Shown here: in pieces, positions 1 through 7,575 of the stretch
Layout: each line of letters starts with the position of its first letter
Position numbering within the stretch: the first letter of the stretch is position 1
DNA from: an uncultured Muribaculaceae bacterium
GTDB taxonomy: Bacteria > Bacteroidota > Bacteroidia > Bacteroidales > Muribaculaceae
Reading direction: 5' to 3'
Length of the DNA stretch: 45,759 nt
Assembly (NCBI GenBank): GCA_944321875.1
Contig: CALUMX010000027.1
Span: forward strand, 1-45,759
Translations under genes and position numbers: made by a program
Notes under the pieces: model-generated
The model's database searches: none
Told to the model about the DNA's origin: nothing
Seen by the model: the letters and a program-made list of their open reading frames with translations, nothing else

Positions 1-34
1 TGCGCTTAACGTACTTTGTTTCTGCCTTTTCCAT
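1..34 (-). CDS. 5' end of a leftward gene (partial)
   Basis: Only the first 11 codons are inside the window (MEKAETKYVKR), so no function can be given. The start is supported by a purine-rich AAAAAGG stretch 6-12 bases upstream of the ATG and by a good Bacteroidetes promoter (TTG at 109-111, 20-bp spacer, TATTTTTG at 81-88, read on the minus strand). The gene is divergent from the helicase gene. Confidence 0.6.
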   Translation of the reverse strand, partial: MEKAETKYVKR

Positions 35-80
35 AATGTTACCTTTTTTGTTGTAACGCTATTTTAGGACTAGACAGACA

Positions 81-111
81 CAAAAATAAAAGTGATTTCA
101 GGGGTCTGCAA
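81..111 (-). promoter_or_regulatory. promoter of the leftward partial gene
   Basis: On the minus strand, TTG (109-111) is separated by 20 bp from TATTTTTG (81-88), matching the Bacteroidetes TTG/TAnnTTTG promoter. Transcription would begin near 74, leaving a leader of about 40 nt. Confidence 0.6.
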
Positions 112-194
112 ACCAAATAGACATACCCTTTTTTTTCAAAGACAAACACCCCTTTTTTACCGACAAAACTTTTTCGGGGAAAATGCCTCCGGTC

Positions 195-225
195 TTGCCT
201 CGCTCCGAGGTTTGCACTACCTTTG
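195..225 (+). promoter_or_regulatory. promoter of the RecD-like helicase gene
   Basis: TTG at 195-197, a 20-bp spacer and TACCTTTG at 218-225 match the Bacteroidetes vegetative promoter. The upstream candidate ATG at 223 lies inside the -7 element, so it cannot be the translation start; the ATG at 250 is about 18 nt downstream of the predicted transcript start. Confidence 0.7.
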
Positions 226-249
226 CATCAACCCTTCAGCAATCGGAAT

Positions 250-1668
250 ATGACAGAAAAAGAACGCATCATCGGGACGGAACTGCTCCGTCGGCTGCCC
301 TACGAGCCCAATCCGCAGCAGATGGAGCTCGTGGCGGCTCTGAGCAAGTTTGCCGCCGACACCGACGAGCGTTCGCTCTTCCTGCTCAACGGCTATGCCG
401 GAACAGGTAAGACCTCGCTGATGAGCGCATTCGTCAACTCGCTGCCGGCCATCCGATGCCGTGCGGAGATGCTCGCGCCTACAGGCCGTGCCGCCAAGGT
501 GCTGGCCGCCTATTCCGGCCGCTCAGCCTTCACCATTCACCGTAAAATCTACCAAAGCCGGCGTTACGACCCGGCCGACGCCCGGTTCTCTCTGGCACGC
601 AACAACCACAAGGACACTATCTTCGTAGTCGACGAGGCTTCAATGATTGCCAACAATCCGAACGAAGGGGCGATTTTCGGAACGGGCTGCCTGCTCGACG
701 ACCTCATTACCTACGTCTACAGCGGCGAACGCTGCCGCCTCGTGCTGCTGGGCGACGTGGCTCAGCTGCCGCCGGTGGGCTACACCGACAGTCCGGCACT
801 CTCGTCGGCCGTGCTGCAGGGCTACGGACTCTCGGTCTACTCTTTCTCGCTGACGGAAGTGGCCCGTCAGCGCCACGGCTCGGGCATTCTGCACAATGCG
901 ACAGCCATCCGCGACATCATCGCCTCCGGCCATCTGCAGGCTCCCACCATCCGCATTTCGGGCTTTCCCGACGTCGAAGTCGTCACGGGAGAATATCTGG
1001 CGGAGCGCGTCGAGGACTGCTACAACACCGACGGCGTCGAGGAGACCATCATCGTCACCCGCTCCAACAAGCGCGCCGTGATGTTCAACCAGGGTATCCG
1101 CGGCCGGGTACTCTATATGGAATCGGAAATCACGACGGGCGACATGCTGCTCGTGGCAAAGAACAACTATTTCTGGGCAGAAGACTACGAAGGCATCGAC
1201 TTCATCGCCAACGGCGACGTGGCCGTCGTGAAGCGCATCACTCACCAGACGGAGCTGTACGGATTCCGATTTGCCGATGTGACGCTGGAGTTTCCCGACT
1301 ATGGGACGGAGCTGGACGCAAAAATCATTCTCGACGCGCTCTACTCCGAATCGCCCGCGCTCAACCGCGAGCAGGCCAACAATCTCTACATGGCGGTCAT
1401 GGAAGACTATGCCGACATTCCCCAGAAGCGCGAGAAGTTCAAGCAACTAAAAAAGAATCCCTACTTCAACGCGCTGCAAGTGAAGTTTGCCTACTCCGTA
1501 ACGTGCCACAAGGCGCAGGGCGGACAATGGAAGAACGTCTTCATCGATATGGGCTACATCCCGGAAGAGGCGTTCTCCAACATCGACTTCTACCGCTGGC
1601 TCTACACGTCGTTCACCCGCGCCACCAGCCGCATTTTCCTCATCAATCCGCCGCTCGCTACCGACTAA
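250..1668 (+). CDS. RecD-like/Pif1-like superfamily 1B DNA helicase
   Basis: Predicted cytoplasmic 5'-3' DNA helicase of 472 residues. Visible motifs: Walker A GYAGTGKTS (about residues 48-56), Walker B VDEAS (127-131), motif III LLGDVAQLPPVG (166-177), and C-terminal UvrD_C_2-type motifs TCHKAQGGQWKNVFID and SFTRATSRIFLI. The protein is short and lacks the RecBCD-associated N-terminal domains of true RecD, so it belongs with stand-alone RecD2/Dda/Pif1-like enzymes. The start at 250 (MTEKERII) is chosen because the more upstream in-frame ATG overlaps the promoter. It is a single gene between two divergent promoters; its exact cellular role is not visible from context. Confidence 0.9.
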   Translation: MTEKERIIGTELLRRLPYEPNPQQMELVAALSKFAADTDERSLFLLNGYAGTGKTSLMSAFVNSLPAIRCRAEMLAPTGRAAKVLAAYSGRSAFTIHRKIYQSRRYDPADARFSLARNNHKDTIFVVDEASMIANNPNEGAIFGTGCLLDDLITYVYSGERCRLVLLGDVAQLPPVGYTDSPALSSAVLQGYGLSVYSFSLTEVARQRHGSGILHNATAIRDIIASGHLQAPTIRISGFPDVEVVTGEYLAERVEDCYNTDGVEETIIVTRSNKRAVMFNQGIRGRVLYMESEITTGDMLLVAKNNYFWAEDYEGIDFIANGDVAVVKRITHQTELYGFRFADVTLEFPDYGTELDAKIILDALYSESPALNREQANNLYMAVMEDYADIPQKREKFKQLKKNPYFNALQVKFAYSVTCHKAQGGQWKNVFIDMGYIPEEAFSNIDFYRWLYTSFTRATSRIFLINPPLATD

Positions 1669-1681
1669 GCCTCCGCATTCC

Positions 1682-1712
1682 TTTGCAAAATCGGGGAAAT
1701 GAATTACTTTTA
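1682..1712 (+). promoter_or_regulatory. probable promoter of the NlpE-like gene
   Basis: TTTG at 1682-1685, 19-bp spacer, TACTTTTA at 1705-1712 (last base differs from TAnnTTTG). It lies just after the helicase stop and 24 bp before the lipoprotein ATG. Confidence 0.45.
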
Positions 1713-1736
1713 CATAGAACTTCAATACGCGGGAAA

Positions 1737-2675
1737 ATGAAAAATACAGCAATCGTTCTTATCAGCGCAGGCTGTCTCCTGCTGACGGCTTGCAAGACAC
1801 TATCTTCATCCAATAATGCAACTGCGGCACACGACCGCTACACGGAAAGCTACGGCACTTACACAGGTATGCTTCCGGGAGCTGACTGTCCGGGCATCGA
1901 CGTGACGCTGACACTCCACAGCGACACGACTTTTCTCATGACCTATGACTACCGGGAACGGGATACCCGCTTTGAAAGCAAAGGAAAGTTCTCGATTGAC
2001 GGCAATCTGCTGACGGCCGTAGGACCTCAGAACGATTCCACATTTTTCAGGATGGAGGAAGGCTCGCTCCGTATGCTTGACCGCCAGAAGGAAGTCATCA
2101 CAGGAAAAGTGGAAAAGATGTTCATCCTGAAGAAAACGACCGACAACGGCTCCGTTGAATTCCCGTCTGAACCATCCAGACCGGCCTATGAGGGTTTCCA
2201 CTGGGAGCGCGTGGAAGGTGCCGGTCTGAAATTCTGGGCCCAGAGCAACGGCAACCTGCGGGTTGTTACCGACCAGGAGCTTCCGGGTGCATTCACCGAA
2301 CGCGACGGCGGCAACCGGCAGCTCGTCATGCGCGTTTTCCCGCTGAAGAACCGACGGATTGAGGACGTTTTGGAACTGCTGAGCGCAACTCCCGGATGGA
2401 ATGCCGGAGAGACGGGACGGTTTGAGGAATGGACCTGTAACCAGCGTCCGGGCGTCAAACGCTACATCCTCGTTCCAACCGGCGAATACGGCGAGAAATA
2501 CCGTGAGCAAAGCCAATCCGAACCCATCCCCTCCACCTGCAACGGCTGGGGCGTGGGCAACAGCGGCATGCGCTATTTTGAGATTCACGCCGGTCATCCC
2601 GACAAGGCCATCTTCGTGGAAATAGGCCAGGATGCCCCTCTCTTCGACGAGCAGAGCATCGTCCTGACCGACTGA
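1737..2675 (+). CDS. NlpE-like lipoprotein with long C-terminal extension
   Basis: A 312-residue SPII lipoprotein: signal peptide MKNTAIVLISAGCLLLTAC with a lipobox cysteine at residue 19. Residues about 40-135 match the NlpE N-terminal barrel pattern (YTGMLPGADCPGIDVTLTLH, then MTYDYRERD). In enterobacteria NlpE senses envelope or copper stress, but that role is not shown for Bacteroidetes. The last ~170 residues are an additional domain I do not recognise, with two cysteines (EEWTCNQRPG and PSTCNGWG) that could pair. The start at 1737 is the first ATG giving a signal peptide; the reading frame extends upstream only as a shadow of the helicase gene. Downstream begins a promoter repeat array. 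Confidence 0.8.
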   Translation: MKNTAIVLISAGCLLLTACKTLSSSNNATAAHDRYTESYGTYTGMLPGADCPGIDVTLTLHSDTTFLMTYDYRERDTRFESKGKFSIDGNLLTAVGPQNDSTFFRMEEGSLRMLDRQKEVITGKVEKMFILKKTTDNGSVEFPSEPSRPAYEGFHWERVEGAGLKFWAQSNGNLRVVTDQELPGAFTERDGGNRQLVMRVFPLKNRRIEDVLELLSATPGWNAGETGRFEEWTCNQRPGVKRYILVPTGEYGEKYREQSQSEPIPSTCNGWGVGNSGMRYFEIHAGHPDKAIFVEIGQDAPLFDEQSIVLTD

Positions 2676-2685
2676 ACACAAAGCC

Positions 2686-2829
2686 CGGATATGCCTTTTT
2701 AAACTTCGTTTACTTGCCATTTCGCTCGCCTTGCACTATCTTTCCATAAGATAGGCCGCGGCTCGGATATGCCTTTTTAAACTTCGTTTACTTGCCATTT
2801 CGCTCGCCTTGCACTATCTTTGCTATTCA
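2686..2829 (+). repeat. tandem promoter repeat, array A (2 units, 78-bp period)
   Basis: A 58-bp stretch at 2686-2743 is repeated at 2764-2821. Each unit contains a short hairpin (TAAAC-TTC-GTTTA), a TTG (2714-2716 and 2792-2794), a 20-bp spacer and a -7 box: TATCTTTC at 2737-2744 in unit 1 and TATCTTTG at 2815-2822 in unit 2. Unit 2 ends 23 bp before the nnr ATG and is probably its promoter; unit 1 has lost the final G. After unit 1 the sequence CTATCTT-TCCAT-AAGATAG forms a 7-bp palindrome around the -7 box. Confidence 0.85.
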
Positions 2830-2844
2830 CAAACATTTAGACGA

Positions 2845-4362
2845 ATGAAAATATTTACGTCATCCGACATACACGCAATCGATAAGGCAACTATCGAGAA
2901 AGAAGGAATTGAAAGTATTGACCTGATGGAGAGGGCTGCTTCGGCCGTCGCCTACGAAATCATGTCAAGATGGGTCACGTCGCAACGCATCCTCATTTTT
3001 GCCGGTCCGGGCAACAACGGCGGCGATGCGCTCGCTGTGGCGCGACTGCTCATCAATCAGGGCTATAAACCGGAAGTCATCCTCCTCAATACGAAGGGCA
3101 ATCTGTCACACGACTGCGAATTCAACCGCAACCGTCTGGTGGAAATGGACTATCCGCAGTTTATCGAAATCACCAAACAGTTCTCACTGCCGGAAATCAA
3201 CAGTTCCGACGTGGTGCTGGACGGCCTTTTCGGCATCGGGCTGTCGGCGGCTCTCCGCGGCGGCTACACGATGCTCGCCAAGGAAATCTACGAATCAGGA
3301 GCGTTCGTCATCTCCATCGACCTGCCCTCCGGCCTGTTTCCCGAATACAACAAGGACAACATCCTGAACAATATCGTACACGCCAATCTGACGCTTACGT
3401 TCCAGTTCCCACGGCTGGCGTTCTTCTTCTCTGAGAACGCTCCCTGCCTCGGCACATGGAAGGTACTCGACATTGAGCTGAACAATGAAGCCATCCGCAA
3501 AACACCGTCGTCCTACTATCTCATCGACGGCATCGGCGTGCGGGAGGCACTGCGCCCGCGCAATCTGTTTGCCGACAAAAACGACTTCGGCCGCCTCTAT
3601 CTCGTGGCGGGAAGCCTCGGCATGACGGGTGCCGCCATCCTGAGTGCCCGTGCGGCCATGCGTGCCGGCGTAGGCGTTACTTATGTGCATACGCCCAACT
3701 GCTGCTACATTCCGTTGCAGACAGCCGTACCGGAAGCCGTAGTTGCCCAGGATAACGGCAACTGCTTCATTTCGGAAATCAATCCACCGAAAGCCGTCAG
3801 CACCGTGGCAATCGGTCCGGGTCTCGGCCGCAAGAAGGAGACTGTCGACGCGCTGGAGACATTCCTGCTGAAGGCTACCAACCCGGTAGTGCTCGATGCC
3901 GATGCCCTCAACTGCATCTCCGACCGCCGCTCCCTGCTCAACAACATTCCGGCCGGTTCGGTCATCACGCCGCACGTCAAGGAGTTTGACCGCCTGTTCG
4001 GCAATTTCTACTCCGACGAGGAACGCTTCTGTCATGCCATCGACATGGCCAAGATGCTCAACATCTTCATCGTGCTCAAAGGCCACTACACGATGGTGTT
4101 CCGTCCCGACGGAAAGGTATTCATCAACAACACGGGCAATCCCGGCATGGCCACTGCCGGCAGCGGCGACGTGCTGACGGGCATCATCGCCGCCCTCATG
4201 GCTCAGAAATACCGCCCCGACCTGGCTGCCACCATCGGCGTCTACATCCACGGCTATGCCGGCAATCTGGCTGCGCGGAAGCATGGAGAATACGGCATGA
4301 CGGCATCCGACATCATCGACCACATCGGCATTGCCATCAAGGAAATCATGGAAAAGAGATAG
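2845..4362 (+). CDS. nnr: bifunctional NAD(P)H-hydrate epimerase / ADP-dependent NAD(P)H-hydrate dehydratase
   Basis: Repairs damaged nicotinamide cofactors: the N-terminal YjeF_N domain epimerises R/S NAD(P)HX and the C-terminal carbohydrate-kinase-like domain dehydrates S-NAD(P)HX with ADP. The 505-residue length is normal for the fused enzyme. Seen: GPGNNGGDA (residues 54-62) and DLPSG in the epimerase half; AGSLGMTGAAILSARAAMRA, LDADALN (~349), TPHVKEFDRL and GNPGMATAGSGDVLTG (~430-445, catalytic Asp in GSGD) in the dehydratase half. The start at 2845 is used because the ORF's earlier start lies upstream of the predicted transcript start. It is transcribed from promoter array A and followed 190 bp later by the DUF4831 gene. 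Confidence 0.93.
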   Translation: MKIFTSSDIHAIDKATIEKEGIESIDLMERAASAVAYEIMSRWVTSQRILIFAGPGNNGGDALAVARLLINQGYKPEVILLNTKGNLSHDCEFNRNRLVEMDYPQFIEITKQFSLPEINSSDVVLDGLFGIGLSAALRGGYTMLAKEIYESGAFVISIDLPSGLFPEYNKDNILNNIVHANLTLTFQFPRLAFFFSENAPCLGTWKVLDIELNNEAIRKTPSSYYLIDGIGVREALRPRNLFADKNDFGRLYLVAGSLGMTGAAILSARAAMRAGVGVTYVHTPNCCYIPLQTAVPEAVVAQDNGNCFISEINPPKAVSTVAIGPGLGRKKETVDALETFLLKATNPVVLDADALNCISDRRSLLNNIPAGSVITPHVKEFDRLFGNFYSDEERFCHAIDMAKMLNIFIVLKGHYTMVFRPDGKVFINNTGNPGMATAGSGDVLTGIIAALMAQKYRPDLAATIGVYIHGYAGNLAARKHGEYGMTASDIIDHIGIAIKEIMEKR

Positions 4363-4552
4363 CAATATTTCTTTTCCTTGCGCAAAATCTTGCAATTCTC
4401 TGAATTTTTTCCGAATATTGCATATTGGTTGCATCCTATCAGCGGCAAACTGATTGATTTACAGGCTCTCGATTGTGGGCGGTCTGGAAGCAGGAGGCAA
4501 CAGGATTTTTCATTAAACACAATCCGTAAGCGGGTAAATAGAATCTACTGAT
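4363..4552. other. intergenic gap, no clear signal
   Basis: 190 bp between nnr and the DUF4831 gene. No TAnnTTTG box with a correctly spaced TTG was found and no strong terminator hairpin is visible, so read-through from nnr is possible. Confidence 0.4.
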
Positions 4553-5644
4553 ATGAACATTTTACGAAACACGCTTCTTGCGGCAGCGGCTGCACTGGTG
4601 GCTCTGCCCGTATGCGGTCAGGAATCACAGAAGCTGACTGCCAATAAGCACAACGAATACGGTCTGATTTATTCGTTGCCAATCACCCATTTCAACATTG
4701 AGGTGGAGGCCGTAAAGACTGTAAAGACCGTAGGTCCTTACTATAAGTACGCGGAGAAATATCTCGGCGTGAAGAATCCGATTACCAGCAACAGCGAGTC
4801 GTGGGACATCCGCAACGTGGAAATCTCCTCCTTCGGCGTGCCTGACAAGGAAACGGAATATCTGATGAAATTCAAGAGCGGCTCTACGCCCTTCCTCATT
4901 CTCGACTCCAACGGCCTGCCGTTGGCCATCAACATCGAAGCCGAGGAAAGCGTCGTGAAGCGCAAACGCAACAAGATGCCGGATGCCAACGTGCTCGACG
5001 GAGGCTATGCCAACGCGCTGACGGAGGACATCGTGGCCAGCGAATCGCTCATGAAACGTGCCGAGGCCACCGCTGCCAAAATCTTTGAGCTACGCGAAAG
5101 CCGCAACGACCTTGTTTCGGGTAATGCCGACCAGATGCCGCCCGACGGAGAATCCCTGAAGCTGATGCTCGACGAGCTGAACCGTCAGGAAGCCGCCCTC
5201 ACGGCCATGTTCGTGGGTACTGCGACTACCGAGACACGCATCGTTCGCTTCGACTATCTGCCGCAAGCCGCCACCGAGCGCGAGGTTGCATTCCGCGTGT
5301 CGGACTACAACGGTATTGTTGATAAAAACGACCTGAGCGGAGAGCCGGTCTACATTTCCATCAAAATCACCGAGAAGGGCGAGCTCCCTGTCAACGACAA
5401 GGGAGAGGAAAAGGAAGTTCCGAAGGGTGCCGTTATGTACAACATTCCGGGCAAGGCAGAGGTAACACTCACCTACGATGGCCGCCAAGTGGCAAAGGAA
5501 CGTCTGGAAGTGGCACAGTTCGGTGTACAGTTCGGTCTCGACCCGAAAATGTTTACCGACAAGAAAGCTCCGGCCTATGTCATTTTCAATCCGGAATCAG
5601 GTTCCATCCGTGAGTTGGGCGCACTCCAGCCATCAGCCGAGTAA
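4553..5644 (+). CDS. DUF4831 family secreted protein
   Basis: 363 residues with a cleavable signal peptide (MNILRNTLLAAAAALVALPVCGQ, cut after about residue 22), so periplasmic or outer-membrane associated. The pattern SWDIRNVEISSFGVPDKETE and the overall length fit the Bacteroidales DUF4831 family, for which no biochemical function is established to my knowledge. Mixed alpha/beta composition, no membrane segments after the signal, no lipobox. It follows nnr in the same direction and ends just before a strong terminator. The family assignment is from memory of sequence pattern, not a search. Confidence 0.7.
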   Translation: MNILRNTLLAAAAALVALPVCGQESQKLTANKHNEYGLIYSLPITHFNIEVEAVKTVKTVGPYYKYAEKYLGVKNPITSNSESWDIRNVEISSFGVPDKETEYLMKFKSGSTPFLILDSNGLPLAINIEAEESVVKRKRNKMPDANVLDGGYANALTEDIVASESLMKRAEATAAKIFELRESRNDLVSGNADQMPPDGESLKLMLDELNRQEAALTAMFVGTATTETRIVRFDYLPQAATEREVAFRVSDYNGIVDKNDLSGEPVYISIKITEKGELPVNDKGEEKEVPKGAVMYNIPGKAEVTLTYDGRQVAKERLEVAQFGVQFGLDPKMFTDKKAPAYVIFNPESGSIRELGALQPSAE

Positions 5645-5667
5645 TCCGACTCCGAAAAGACATAACG

Positions 5668-5712
5668 AAACCGCATTGCCAGCCATCGTGCCGGCAATGC
5701 GGTTTTTATTTT
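5668..5712 (+). terminator. intrinsic terminator after the DUF4831 gene
   Basis: Perfect 13-bp stem AAACCGCATTGCC / GGCAATGCGGTTT (5668-5680 with 5693-5705), 12-nt loop, followed by TTATTTTA. Confidence 0.85.
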
Positions 5713-5734
5713 ATCCCACCTAATCCCCTGACAT

Positions 5735-5950
5735 CAATCCGAACCAGCCAATTCCCCAATAATTCCCCGAACGTAGGGATGTACCCCAGGAACATCCGAC
5801 CCCGCCTTCAATCCGAATCAGCCAATTCACCAATAATTCCCCGAACGTAGGGATGTACCCCAGGTACATCCGACCCCGCCTTCAATCCGAACCAGCAAAT
5901 TCCCCAATAATTCCCCGAACGTAGGGATGTATCCCAGGTACATCCGCCCC
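5735..5950. repeat. 74-bp tandem repeat, three copies
   Basis: Copies begin at 5735, 5809 and 5883, an exact 74-bp period; the third is cut short at about 5950. Each carries a hairpin core GGATGTACC-CCA-GGTACATCC, perfect in the second copy and with one change in the first and third. No start or stop pattern suggests coding. The interval 5713-6066 otherwise holds only this array and, at 6013-6042, a segment that is similar in style on the opposite strand. Confidence 0.85.
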
Positions 5951-6066
5951 TCGACAATCCAAAACAACAACCCGGACCCTCTGTTCCTCATTCATTCCAC
6001 AACCCTGCTTGCCTCAGAAGCACCGAGGAATACGCCCCTACAAACCACCGCTCCGGCATCTCGGAA

Positions 6067-6296
6067 ATGCATTTTAAACTCCGTTTCTTTTGCATTTCGC
6101 TCGATTTGCACTATCTTTGCATAAGATAGGATGCGCCTCGGCATTGCCAAATCCGAGAACCTCGTTTCTCGCTTTGTCTCTGCTCTCGGCTTTCACTATC
6201 TTTGCATAAGATAGGATGCGCCTCGGCATTGCCAAATCTGAGAATTTCGCTTCTCGCTTTGCCTCTGCTCTCGGCTTTCACTATCTTTGCATACAC
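6067..6296 (+). repeat. tandem promoter repeat, array B (3 units, 85-bp period)
   Basis: Three units point at tRNA-Arg. TATCTTTG boxes are at 6112-6119, 6197-6204 and 6282-6289; each has a TTG 19-20 bp upstream (6090-6092, 6174-6176, 6259-6261). Units 2 and 3 are near identical and contain a GAGAA/TTCTC hairpin; unit 1 differs in its centre (AAATGCA/TGCATTT stem). Units 1 and 2 run into CTATCTT-TGCAT-AAGATAG palindromes. The last box predicts transcription starting near 6296, 7 nt before the tRNA. Confidence 0.88.
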
Positions 6297-6302
6297 AAAA
6301 AT

Positions 6303-6374
6303 GCCTCTGTAGTTCAACGGATAGAATAGAAGTTTCCTAAACTTTAGATCCGAGTTCGATTCTCGGCGGAGGTA
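6303..6374 (+). tRNA. tRNA-Arg (anticodon CCT)
   Basis: Cloverleaf is visible: acceptor stem GCCTCTG with CGGAGGT, anticodon stem GAAGT/ACTTT around the loop TTCCTAA (anticodon CCT, reading AGG), T-arm CCGAG-TTCGATT-CTCGG, discriminator A. CCA is not encoded. It is driven by promoter array B. Confidence 0.93.
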
Positions 6375-6431
6375 CAATAATTAGCATCGAATACGGGCTA
6401 TAGAAATTTTATATTTGAATATAAAACCAAT

Positions 6432-6484
6432 AAAAAACGGTACAAAGTTGATAACAGTAATTATCTACTCTGTACCGTTTTTAC
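6432..6484. terminator. bidirectional intrinsic terminator
   Basis: Stem AAAACGGTACA (6434-6444) with TGTACCGTTTT (6471-6481), flanked by A and T runs on both sides, so it can end both the tRNA-Arg transcript and the leftward lipoprotein transcript. Loop about 26 nt. Confidence 0.7.
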
Positions 6485-6637
6485 TTGGAAGTTATTATTT
6501 TACTCTAATAGTCCCATCTTTAAGTATGAATTTCCCTGTTCACCTCTATACAAAAGTGAATATACGTCGTTGAATTATATATTATTGGACTAATAGTCAT
6601 AATAACTCCTTGAATACAACATTGAAAGATTTATAAC

Positions 6638-7045
6638 TTATTTTTCGCATTCATCTTGCTTATATTTGATGATTCTAAAACTGTTTTTATCATCAATAAT
6701 TGTTGCATCAGCATCTAATTTACGAGACTTTTGTGCGGCTTTCCACAATAGGTTCTTTTCAAGTCTTGGACGCTCAGGACGCAGCAATGGAATTACAAAT
6801 GGTGTATATTTACCGTATGCAACCACCTCAAAGTCCTTAGCTATTTCGTTTTCATTGAGGTAGACATCTATATTATCATATACATCTTTTTTCTTTATAT
6901 CTTTTTTAAACAATACCCTTCCAAGAAATCGAGTGTTATGAACTTTCTTTTCATAATTTTCCCTTAATTCACTGGTATTGATATAACTAACAGTACATGA
7001 TGTAAAAGATAGGACCGCTATCAAGCAGATAATAATTTTTTTCAT
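6638..7045 (-). CDS. small AT-rich lipoprotein, unknown function
   Basis: 135 residues with an SPII signal (MKKIIICLIAVLSFTSC, cysteine 17). The mature part is lysine-rich and ends in IIKYKQDECEK; I recognise no domain. The gene is clearly more AT-rich than its neighbours, which suggests acquisition from elsewhere, and it lies beside a tRNA gene, a common insertion point. It begins 17 bp after the stop of a 58-codon ORF on the same strand, so the two likely form one transcript that ends at the bidirectional terminator near 6480. Confidence 0.75.
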   Translation of the reverse strand: MKKIIICLIAVLSFTSCTVSYINTSELRENYEKKVHNTRFLGRVLFKKDIKKKDVYDNIDVYLNENEIAKDFEVVAYGKYTPFVIPLLRPERPRLEKNLLWKAAQKSRKLDADATIIDDKNSFRIIKYKQDECEK

Positions 7046-7062
7046 TTGGTCTAATTAATGTT

Positions 7063-7239
7063 TTATTTTGATAATAATTCGTTAAGGTCCATATTTCCCC
7101 AAATAGACAATAAAAAAAGCGTGGACCACACCTCATATACGCATTCATCGGTATCGCCAAACACCTTACAGTCATATACGAAGAAGCCCACGCCCCTGTA
7201 CGAGACGTGAGCATTAACCTCGACTCCTGACTGTTTCAT
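7063..7239 (-). CDS. 58-residue small protein, first gene of a two-gene operon
   Basis: An ORF too short for routine calling. It starts MKQSGVEVNAHVSYRG and ends SIWGNMDLNELLSK. The middle is hydrophobic and aromatic with two cysteines (VYDCKVF, DECVYEVW) and a weakly hydrophobic stretch STLFLLSIWG; no signal peptide is evident. Support: an in-frame stop upstream with no other start, a correctly spaced promoter at 7342-7371 with a leader of about 96 nt, and only 17 bp to the lipoprotein gene. The alternative is that the region is a structured RNA: GCGTGG (7120-7125) can pair with CCACGC (7188-7193), and a T-run follows. Function unknown. Confidence 0.55.
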   Translation of the reverse strand: MKQSGVEVNAHVSYRGVGFFVYDCKVFGDTDECVYEVWSTLFLLSIWGNMDLNELLSK

Positions 7240-7341
7240 GTAATTTGGCGATTTTATGAATGCAGAATCTCAGCTAACGCTCAATTTATTATATGTCTTT
7301 AATTCGTTATTTACATAGGCAATCTGTTTTGTTATTTTTTG

Positions 7342-7371
7342 CAAATCTAATAAATTATCCCAATATAACAA
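7342..7371 (-). promoter_or_regulatory. promoter of the small ORF/lipoprotein operon
   Basis: On the minus strand, TTG (7369-7371), 19-bp spacer, TAGATTTG (7342-7349) matches the Bacteroidetes consensus. The remainder of 7240-7470 is AT-rich with no gene I can support. Confidence 0.6.
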
Positions 7372-7467
7372 TCTTGATAACTATAATTTTAACAGGTCAT
7401 ATCAACATCTTAAGCCCATACATTCTCCGTTTTATGCAAATCTTGAATAAGCGACAATCTTCTAAAT

Positions 7468-7515
7468 ACAAAAGAGCCTTATCAGACTCCTTTCGGGGCC
7501 ATGACAAGACTCTTT
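7468..7515 (-). terminator. terminator of the leftward ABC/DUF4857/PepSY operon
   Basis: Read on the minus strand, AAAGAGTCTTGTCA pairs with TGATAAGGCTCTTT (7502-7515 with 7471-7484; 12 of 14 Watson-Crick, the rest G-U), followed by TTGTATTT. It lies about 60 bp after the PepSY gene stop. Confidence 0.7.
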
Positions 7516-7575
7516 AAATAAAGGGCACAAGTTTCGTTTACAAGTTCGTCCTAAGAAATTTGCCCTGATTACTTT

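Noticed and set aside
1503..1736. N-terminal extension of the NlpE-like frame
   Set aside because: It overlaps the end of the helicase gene, is Arg/His/Pro-rich like a shadow frame, and the ATG at 1737 gives a clear lipoprotein signal.
5735..6300. Possible CRISPR array
   Set aside because: Periods of 74 and 85 bp with the whole unit repeated and no unique spacers; no cas genes are present.
6111..6377. 88-codon minus-strand ORF over array B and tRNA-Arg
   Set aside because: Its internal repetition is simply the promoter repeat read backwards, and it runs through a tRNA gene.
7293..7517. 74-codon plus-strand ORF
   Set aside because: It lies in AT-rich sequence that contains the promoter of the leftward small operon and a terminator; no homology pattern or supporting signals.
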